Shown: positions 58,666 through 64,000 of the stretch, in pieces
Layout: every line of letters starts with the position of its first letter
Numbering within the stretch: the first letter of the stretch is position 1
Origin: Oscillospiraceae bacterium MB24-C1
GTDB lineage: Bacteria > Bacillota > Clostridia > Oscillospirales > Ruminococcaceae
Length of the DNA stretch: 64,000 nt
Assembly (NCBI GenBank): GCA_030913685.1
Contig: CP133187.1
Location: 2,608,001-2,672,000 of the forward strand
Direction: 5' to 3'
Notes under the pieces: model-generated
What the model was told of the DNA's origin: nothing
Seen by the model: only the letters and a program-made list of their open reading frames with translations
Database searches by the model: none
Translations under genes and position numbers: made by a program

Positions 58666-59604
58666 TTAAGACTGCAGCGCCTTTTCGCAGGCGGCAACCA
58701 GCATGGCCTCAGCGTTTTCGAGACGATCCCAAATGCGGCAGCCCGCGGCGCGGATATGTCCGCCACCCTCAAATGCGCTGCAAATCTCTGAGACGTTTGC
58801 CTTGTCGCTCGAGCGCATTGAAACGCGTACCGAACCGTCGTCGCGCTCCTTTAGGGTGATGCCGATGTCGACGCCGTTTATGGTCAGCGGCTTAGCGGCG
58901 ATGCCCTCAAGCTCCGACTCGTCAGTGCCTGCCCTTTCCAGCATGTCGAGCGTGATAACGATGACCGCAATCCGTCCACCCGCATAATAGCGCACGGCGG
59001 CAAGCGCGGCCGATTCCACCTGCACCTGCCCGCGCGACTTCGACTCAAAAAGGGCGACGCGAATGCGATTAAAGTCAGCGCCCTTGTCCATCAGGTCGGC
59101 AGCAATGCGCAGCGTTTTAGGCGTGGTGTTGGAATAACGAAAACCGCCGGTGTCAGACGACATGGCCACGAACAGCGCGGTAGCGGCGTAGGGGGTTATT
59201 AAAACCCCCATTTCGCCGAGTACCTCATAGATCGCCTCGCCGGTGGCGGCATAATTGGGCAAAAACGTCTCTTTAGCATAGAGCGGGTTAGTGGGGTGAT
59301 GGTCGATGCAAAGATCGACCTCCGGTCGGCTCTCGGGCGGGTCGCCGATCATCGAAGGGGCGGCGATATCAATCGCCACCGTGAACTTCGGTTCAAAGGC
59401 GGGTGTCTCGCGTGCCAAGAACATCAGGTTAGCCGGAAAAGGACTGCGACATTCGATAAAAGCGCGTTTGCCTAAGTTGGTCAGCGCATCATAAAGCGCC
59501 ATGGCGCTGCCAAAGGTGTCGCCGTCGGGGTCGCGGTGGCAGAGTATGCGGATATCGTCCTGCTGTAAAAATAGCTCGGCACAGCGGCGGGCATCAACTT
59601 TCAC
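58666..59604 (-). CDS. nrnA: DHH-DHHA1 phosphoesterase (NrnA family: nanoRNase / pAp phosphatase)
   Basis: 312-residue Mn-dependent phosphoesterase. DHH motif group: ILCHRDPDGDTFGSAMALYD, then DIAAPSM and the DHH-equivalent CIDHHPTN. The C-terminal DHHA1 domain includes SMRSSDKANVSEICSAFEGG followed by GHIRAAG. NrnA degrades 2-5-mer RNAs and dephosphorylates pAp. The start is GTG at 59604 behind GAGGAAAAG, overlapping rbfA by 11 bp. The order rbfA-nrnA-truB is standard. Confidence 0.93.
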   Translation of the reverse strand: MKVDARRCAELFLQQDDIRILCHRDPDGDTFGSAMALYDALTNLGKRAFIECRSPFPANLMFLARETPAFEPKFTVAIDIAAPSMIGDPPESRPEVDLCIDHHPTNPLYAKETFLPNYAATGEAIYEVLGEMGVLITPYAATALFVAMSSDTGGFRYSNTTPKTLRIAADLMDKGADFNRIRVALFESKSRGQVQVESAALAAVRYYAGGRIAVIVITLDMLERAGTDESELEGIAAKPLTINGVDIGITLKERDDGSVRVSMRSSDKANVSEICSAFEGGGHIRAAGCRIWDRLENAEAMLVAACEKALQS

Positions 59605-59953
59605 GCTTCTTTTCCTCCAAGTCATTGAGGATTTTGGCGATGTCGGCTGAGTGTTCAATCGAGCTGTCCGCTATGAAACGCAACTCTGGCGTATGCCGCA
59701 GCTGTAGGCGGTGCCCCAGCTCGCGGCGCAGAAAACCGGCAGCGCTTTTTAAAGCCTTGACAGCCGTCTCTGCGGCTTCCTGCCCCTGCAGGGAACTGAC
59801 ATAGACTCGGCAGACCGAAAGGTCGCTGGAAAGGTCAGTTTTGACAATCGAAAGCATGCCGCCCGAAATGCGCGGATCCTTCATCTCGCGCAGAATGGCC
59901 GAAAGCTCACGCTGAACGTCTTCGTGGGTTCTTGCGGCGCGGTAGGATGGCAT
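59594..59953 (-). CDS. rbfA: Ribosome-binding factor A
   Basis: 119-residue 30S maturation factor with a KH-like fold. RTHEDVQRELSAILREMKDP and GMLSIVKTDLSSDLSVCRVY are the family pattern, ending with ADIAKILNDLEEKK. It lies 60 bp after infB and overlaps nrnA. Confidence 0.94.
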   Translation of the reverse strand: MPSYRAARTHEDVQRELSAILREMKDPRISGGMLSIVKTDLSSDLSVCRVYVSSLQGQEAAETAVKALKSAAGFLRRELGHRLQLRHTPELRFIADSSIEHSADIAKILNDLEEKKRES

Positions 59954-60013
59954 AAAAAACGCCTCCTTTCAAACAATCATAATCAATATATTTTGGTGGA
60001 GCCGCGGCGTGAT

Positions 60014-62557
60014 TTAGTCGCGGTATTCCTCCATTTCGTAGGCTTCAAATACGTCGCCGACCTTGATATCGGCGAATTTGGTCAGTGTCATGCCGCACTC
60101 GTAGCCGGTGGCGACTTCCTTGACGTCATCCTTGAAACGCTTGAGGCTGTCAAGCTTGTCGTCTGCGATGATGATGCCGTCGCGCACGACACGAATCAGC
60201 GCGTTGCGGTTGATCTTGCCTTCCAGCACGTAGCAGCCTGAAACGGTGCCGACCGACGAAATCTTATAAACCTGGCGCACCTCGGCACGTCCGAGATCCT
60301 TTTCGCGGATCTTGGGCGTTAGCATGCCCTTGAGGGCATCAGTAACGTCGTTGATGGCGTCGTAGATGACGCGGTAGAGCCGCAGGTCGACGTCTTCACG
60401 CTCGGCGGAAATTTTCGCCGAAGGCTCGGGACGCACGTTAAAGCCGATGATGATGGCGTTCGAAGCGTTGGCCAGCATGACGTCCGACTCGCTGATAGCG
60501 CCGACAGCACCATGGATGACGCGTACTTTGACCTCTTCGTTCGAGAGCTTTTGAAGCGACTGCTTCACCGCTTCGACCGAGCCGTCGACGTCGGCCTTGA
60601 CGATGATGGGCAGCTCCTTCATTTCGCCCTCGGAAATCTGGCTGAAGAGATTATCCAACGTGACCTTTTGATAGGCCTTGAACTGCTCTTCCTTCGCATC
60701 GTGGCGGCGCTTGTCGACCAGCTCCTTGGCGAGCTTCTCATCCTCAACTGCGTTGAGAATATCGCCTGCGGTCGGCACCTCCGAAAGGCCGGTGATCTCG
60801 ACGGGGGTCGAGGGGCCGGCGACGTCAATGCGCTCGCCCCTGTCGTTGGTCATGACGCGCACACGGCCCAAAGCGGTACCCGCAATGACCATATCGCCAG
60901 TTTTCAGCGTGCCGTTTTGCACCAACACGGTAGCGACAGGGCCGCGGCCCTTGTCGAGCTTGGCTTCGATAACGGTACCCTTGGCAAAGCGGTCGGGGTT
61001 GGCGGTCAGTTCCTGTGTCTCGGCGACGAGTAGAATCATTTCAAGCAGGTTGTCGATGCCTGTGCCGGCCTTGGCGGAAACGGGGACGCAGATGACATCA
61101 CCGCCCCACTCTTCGGGAACCAGCTCGTACTCGGTCAGCTCCTGCTTGACCTTTTCAGGGTTGGCGGTGGGCTTGTCGATTTTATTGATGGCGACGATGA
61201 TCGAAACACCGGCCGCTTTTGCGTGGTTGATGGCCTCGACCGTCTGCGGCATGATGCCGTCGTCAGAGGCGACCACCAGCACGGCAATATCGGTCACCTG
61301 CGCACCGCGGGCACGCATTGAGGTGAAGGCCGCGTGTCCCGGGGTATCCAAAAATGTGATGGGGCTACCGTTGATTTCAACCTGATAGGCGCCGATGTGC
61401 TGCGTAATGCCGCCCGCTTCAGCCGAGGTGACATTCGTTTTACGGATGGCGTCGAGCAGCGACGTTTTGCCGTGGTCGACGTGGCCCATGACAACGACGA
61501 CGGGGCAGCGGGGAGAGAGGTTATCCTCAACATCCTCGGTCTCGTCAAACAGGCGATCCTCAATGGTGACGACCACCTCGCGCTCGACCTTCGCGCCAAT
61601 TTCCATGGCGATCAATGCGGCGGTGTCATAGTCGATAACCTGAGAAACCGACGCCATGACGCCAATGCCCATCAGGCGCTTGACAATTTCAGCAGCCTGA
61701 ACCTTTAAGCGCAGTGCCAACTCACCGACGGTGAGCTCATCCGGCAGCGAGACCTCCAGCTTCTGGCGTCTCTGGCGCTCAAGCTCCAAGCGGCGCATTT
61801 TTTCTGCTTCCTTCTCATAACGCGAACGCGCTGGCTTGCCGCGCTGCTGGCGGCCGGTGAACTTCTGCTTCGTGGGGCCTTTGGTTTTCGCGGCGATGTT
61901 TGAGGGCGCAATCTGCTCATAACGCTCGTTATATTTATCGAGGTTCACCTGAGCCGAGCGCATATCGACATGGCGCGAAGCGGGACGTTCAACACGGTTA
62001 GAAGCCGTCTGCTGTGTCTGCTGCACTTGCTGTGCATGGGGCTGTTGCGGCTGTGCAGGACGCGGCTGTGCAGGACGCTGCTGTGCGGGACGTTGTTGTG
62101 CGGGACGTTGTTGTGCAGGGCGCTGCTGGCCGTTGTGCGGGCGCTGCTGCTGTGCGGGGCGACCCTGACGGTTATTGTTATTATTACTGTTATGGTTATT
62201 ATGCTGCTGCGCAGGGCGGTTCTGACCCTGTGCAGGCGCGGGCGCGGCGGCCCTTTGCTGCTGCGGGGCTGTTGATGCAACTGCGGCAGGTGTCGCAGGC
62301 GTTGCGGGTGCGGCGGGCGCTGCAGGCGCGGCGGCCTGTGCTTTCCGCTGCTGTGCCAGCGCAAAATAATTGTCAAGGCTCTTCGCGTTATTTTTCTGGG
62401 TGTAGTGGTCGAACACCAGATTCAACTCGGCATCCGAGAGCGCCGTCATATATTTACGGTTCTCATCAGGATAATATTGACCTAAAAGCGCAAGGATATC
62501 CTTGTTCGATACTCCTAAATCCTTAGCCACCTCATGTACGCGGTATTTGTCCATCAT
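60014..62557 (-). CDS. infB: Translation initiation factor IF-2
   Basis: 847-residue GTPase delivering fMet-tRNA to the 30S subunit. IF2_N domain ([20 protein letters not shown]) starts the protein. A low-complexity region of about 150 residues follows, rich in Ala/Pro/Gln/Asn with five or so QQRPA-type pentapeptide repeats. Then a second IF2_N module, the G domain (G1 [16 protein letters not shown]3 DTPGH, G4 NKID), domain II and the C-terminal fMet-tRNA domain. Start ATG at 62557 behind AGGAGG. A second ATG follows at once. The leader contains a GTTCTCAGC/GCTGAGAAC hairpin at 62580-62612. Confidence 0.97.
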   Translation of the reverse strand: MMDKYRVHEVAKDLGVSNKDILALLGQYYPDENRKYMTALSDAELNLVFDHYTQKNNAKSLDNYFALAQQRKAQAAAPAAPAAPATPATPAAVASTAPQQQRAAAPAPAQGQNRPAQQHNNHNSNNNNNRQGRPAQQQRPHNGQQRPAQQRPAQQRPAQQRPAQPRPAQPQQPHAQQVQQTQQTASNRVERPASRHVDMRSAQVNLDKYNERYEQIAPSNIAAKTKGPTKQKFTGRQQRGKPARSRYEKEAEKMRRLELERQRRQKLEVSLPDELTVGELALRLKVQAAEIVKRLMGIGVMASVSQVIDYDTAALIAMEIGAKVEREVVVTIEDRLFDETEDVEDNLSPRCPVVVVMGHVDHGKTSLLDAIRKTNVTSAEAGGITQHIGAYQVEINGSPITFLDTPGHAAFTSMRARGAQVTDIAVLVVASDDGIMPQTVEAINHAKAAGVSIIVAINKIDKPTANPEKVKQELTEYELVPEEWGGDVICVPVSAKAGTGIDNLLEMILLVAETQELTANPDRFAKGTVIEAKLDKGRGPVATVLVQNGTLKTGDMVIAGTALGRVRVMTNDRGERIDVAGPSTPVEITGLSEVPTAGDILNAVEDEKLAKELVDKRRHDAKEEQFKAYQKVTLDNLFSQISEGEMKELPIIVKADVDGSVEAVKQSLQKLSNEEVKVRVIHGAVGAISESDVMLANASNAIIIGFNVRPEPSAKISAEREDVDLRLYRVIYDAINDVTDALKGMLTPKIREKDLGRAEVRQVYKISSVGTVSGCYVLEGKINRNALIRVVRDGIIIADDKLDSLKRFKDDVKEVATGYECGMTLTKFADIKVGDVFEAYEMEEYRD

Positions 62558-62787
62558 AAATTAGAATCCTCCTCGTGTAGTTCTCAGCTTGCGGCGTCCT
62601 GCAGGCTGAGAACCGCCTGCGGGCGGGTGATTCGGTACGACATGCGCACCGTATGCAAAAGCTTAATTTTTTTAATATAAAGACGGCTACCCGTTATCGG
62701 TACTGCCGGTCTTTGAATGCCCTTGCGTGTATTGTTCCCCCGTGCCTCGTTTAAAACGAATGGGTGTTGGCGCTTGTGCGACAGTTT

Positions 62788-63129
62788 TTAGCCGCTGACG
62801 GCATCATCGCTGTGTTGAGTTGCGTGCTGTCCGGTGTTGTGCAGTGCGGCCGCACGTTCCGCCAGTCCCTTGTCGGTAACCGCCATGACGGCGACACGCT
62901 TTCCGATGGCGTAATACACCGCGTCGGAAGTTTCGGCCATATCCAACGACTTGACCGAGAGACCTTCCGCTTTCTTGAGCATGCGCATTCTCGTTTTAGG
63001 CGAAATATCGGCGGTGAACAGCAAAAGCTGCGCGTCGCGTCCTAAACTTGCGGCTGCAGGGTCAAAGCCAAGCTTTAACTTTCCGGCCTTGCGGCAGATG
63101 CCCAGAAGCCCTAGCAGATTACTCTTCAC
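62788..63129 (-). CDS. ylxQ: L7Ae/L30e-family protein YlxQ
   Basis: 113-residue RNA-binding protein of the ribosomal L7Ae family. LGLLGICRKAGKLKLGFDPA is the family opening and AQLLLFTADISPKTRMRMLK the core. YlxQ is a K-turn-binding protein of uncertain role in the nusA-infB operon. Start GTG at 63129 behind AAAAGGAG. The open frame further upstream is read-through of ylxR in another frame. It overlaps ylxR by 11 bp. Confidence 0.88.
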   Translation of the reverse strand: MKSNLLGLLGICRKAGKLKLGFDPAAASLGRDAQLLLFTADISPKTRMRMLKKAEGLSVKSLDMAETSDAVYYAIGKRVAVMAVTDKGLAERAAALHNTGQHATQHSDDAVSG

Positions 63130-63391
63130 TGTCAGCCAGCTCCTTTTCCATCGCGTCGTAAACGGCGTCCGGAATCTGGCAAGAAAAAGCCCGTTCCAGT
63201 CTGCGCGCCTTTCGTGTCTTTTGCAGGCATTCAAGTGCAGGACAGATATAGGCGCCGCGACCAGGCTTCCTGCCCGAAAGGTCGAGCGAAATCTCGCCTT
63301 CGGGGCTTTTGACCACCCGCACCAGCTCTTTTTTCGGTTTATGTTCACCGCAACCCGAGCACATGCGCAGCGGTATTTTTTTCTGCTTCAT
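63119..63391 (-). CDS. ylxR: YlxR (DUF448) family nucleic-acid-binding protein
   Basis: 90-residue protein with the DUF448 pattern: KKIPLRMCSGCGEHKPKKEL, GEISLDLSGRKPGRGAYIC and CLQKTRKARRLERAF. The family has been reported to bind RNA/DNA and to interact with RNase P in some bacteria. It sits between nusA (stop 32 bp upstream) and ylxQ, the invariant Firmicute position. Confidence 0.92.
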   Translation of the reverse strand: MKQKKIPLRMCSGCGEHKPKKELVRVVKSPEGEISLDLSGRKPGRGAYICPALECLQKTRKARRLERAFSCQIPDAVYDAMEKELADSEE

Positions 63392-63423
63392 TCCATTTCA
63401 CCTCCGATAGCACGCGATACAAA

Positions 63424-64000
63424 TTAATCCTCAGTTTCCTCGGTGTCAGCTGCATCCTCAATATTGGGGGCAGGGGCTTCATCCTCGCCGAAGAATCCGC
63501 TTTCGGGGCGGATGTCAATTTTCCAGCCGGTCAGACGTGCTGCCAAGCGGGCGTTGTGGCCCTTGTTACCGATAGCCAGCGAAAGCTGGTGGTCGGGCAC
63601 CGTCACGCGGCAGGTTTTTGCCTCCTCGGGGTCGATTTCCACCGAGAGGACGTTGGCCGGAGAAAGCGCTGCGGCAACAAACTCCGCAGGGTCTTCAGAA
63701 TAACGAATAACATCTATCTTTTCACCGCCGAGCTCGTCGACGATGGTATTCACACGCGCGCCCTTCGGGCCGATGCAAGCGCCCACGGCGTCGACATTGT
63801 CGTCGCGGGAGGAGACAGCCACCTTGGAGCGGGTGCCGGCCTCGCGTGAGATGGCCTTGATCTCGACGGTGCCGTCGTAAACTTCGGGGATGTTCATCTC
63901 GAACAAACGCTTGATCAGGCCGGGATGAATGCGCGAGATCATGATCTTGGGACCCTTCTCGCTGTTGATAACATCCGAGACATAGACCTTGATGCGGCTG
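63424..64000 (-). CDS. nusA: Transcription termination/antitermination protein NusA, C-terminal part (5' end outside window)
   Basis: The frame is open to the right edge. Visible residues from RIKVYVSDVINSEKGPKI onward cover the end of the S1 domain, SRIHPGLIKRLFEMNIPEVYDGT-type KH1 entry, GACIGPKGARVNTIVDELGG (KH1) and LAIGNKGHNARLAARLTGWK (KH2), ending in an acidic tail. The E. coli-type C-terminal repeat domains are absent, as in Firmicutes. First visible gene of the nusA-ylxR-ylxQ-infB operon. The internal ATG at 63942 is not the start. Confidence 0.95.
   Translation of the reverse strand, partial: SRIKVYVSDVINSEKGPKIMISRIHPGLIKRLFEMNIPEVYDGTVEIKAISREAGTRSKVAVSSRDDNVDAVGACIGPKGARVNTIVDELGGEKIDVIRYSEDPAEFVAAALSPANVLSVEIDPEEAKTCRVTVPDHQLSLAIGNKGHNARLAARLTGWKIDIRPESGFFGEDEAPAPNIEDAADTEETED

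Overview
The window is a gene-dense stretch of a spore-forming anaerobic Firmicute, most likely a moderately GC-rich member of the Clostridia (Oscillospiraceae/Ruminococcaceae-like). This is inferred from spoIIID, spoIIR and the spoIIAA-spoIIAB-sigF operon, T-box leaders, a Gram-positive LexA box at recA, strong Shine-Dalgarno sites with frequent TTG/GTG starts, and the Firmicute order nusA-ylxR-ylxQ-infB-rbfA-nrnA-truB-ribF-...-rpsO-pnp. No species is assigned.

Layout. 1-7.1 kb: an AbgA-like M20 amidohydrolase (cut by the window start), an MtaD/TRZ-ATZ-type deaminase and a PotBADC-type polyamine ABC transporter, probably one scavenging unit. 7.3-8.2 kb: a YitT-family membrane protein. 8.4-10.2 kb (minus strand): a short orphan piece of a contractile-tail phage or tailocin locus, with an XkdN-like tail assembly chaperone carrying a textbook -1 frameshift signal, an ACG where the start codon should be, a 45-residue protein, and a short tape-measure-like frame split by one in-frame stop. 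10.5-17.7 kb: spoIIID, murA, walJ, rlmH, an MBL-fold hydrolase, tex and a YczE-like membrane protein. 18.3-24.6 kb: ackA, divergent tmcAL, an Lrp regulator with an aminotransferase, ispE and spoIIR. 24.8-26.3 kb: the spoIIA operon, convergent with spoIIR. 26.8-30.7 kb: a chemoreceptor, ridA and a threonine synthase-like gene, followed by a deleted IS3 remnant. 31.3-34.9 kb: a CitX-CitG fusion, a tryptophan T-box with a lone TrpX-type binding protein, and a LysM-CAP protein with a 29-residue Cys-rich peptide upstream. 35.5-38.2 kb: a regulator with a desulfoferrodoxin-like tail, a soluble diacid-sensor chemoreceptor, a DUF1232 protein and four tRNAs. 38.4-45.3 kb: mtnN, cysS with a cysteine T-box, pgsA, rimO, recX and recA. 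45.5-52.6 kb: a 55-residue protein, an XRE regulator, a histidine phosphatase, a DUF975 protein, proBA and a CorC/CNNM-type protein whose leader looks like an uncharacterised riboswitch. 53.1-64 kb: pnp, rpsO, ribF, truB, nrnA, rbfA, infB, ylxQ, ylxR and the 3' part of nusA.

Several intergenic gaps hold degenerate repeats. One is a roughly 80-100 bp MITE-like family with terminal inverted repeats (near 4.96, 19.5, 47.4 and 57.7 kb). The other is a roughly 150 bp GC-rich family (near 23.7, 31.1, 41.2 and 43.3 kb).

The observations I rate most worth follow-up are the orphan tail locus with its frameshift signal, the promoter/structured RNA/terminator arrangement upstream of corC, the Cys-rich 29-residue peptide beside the LysM-CAP gene, and the lone trpX under both a T-box and a palindromic operator.
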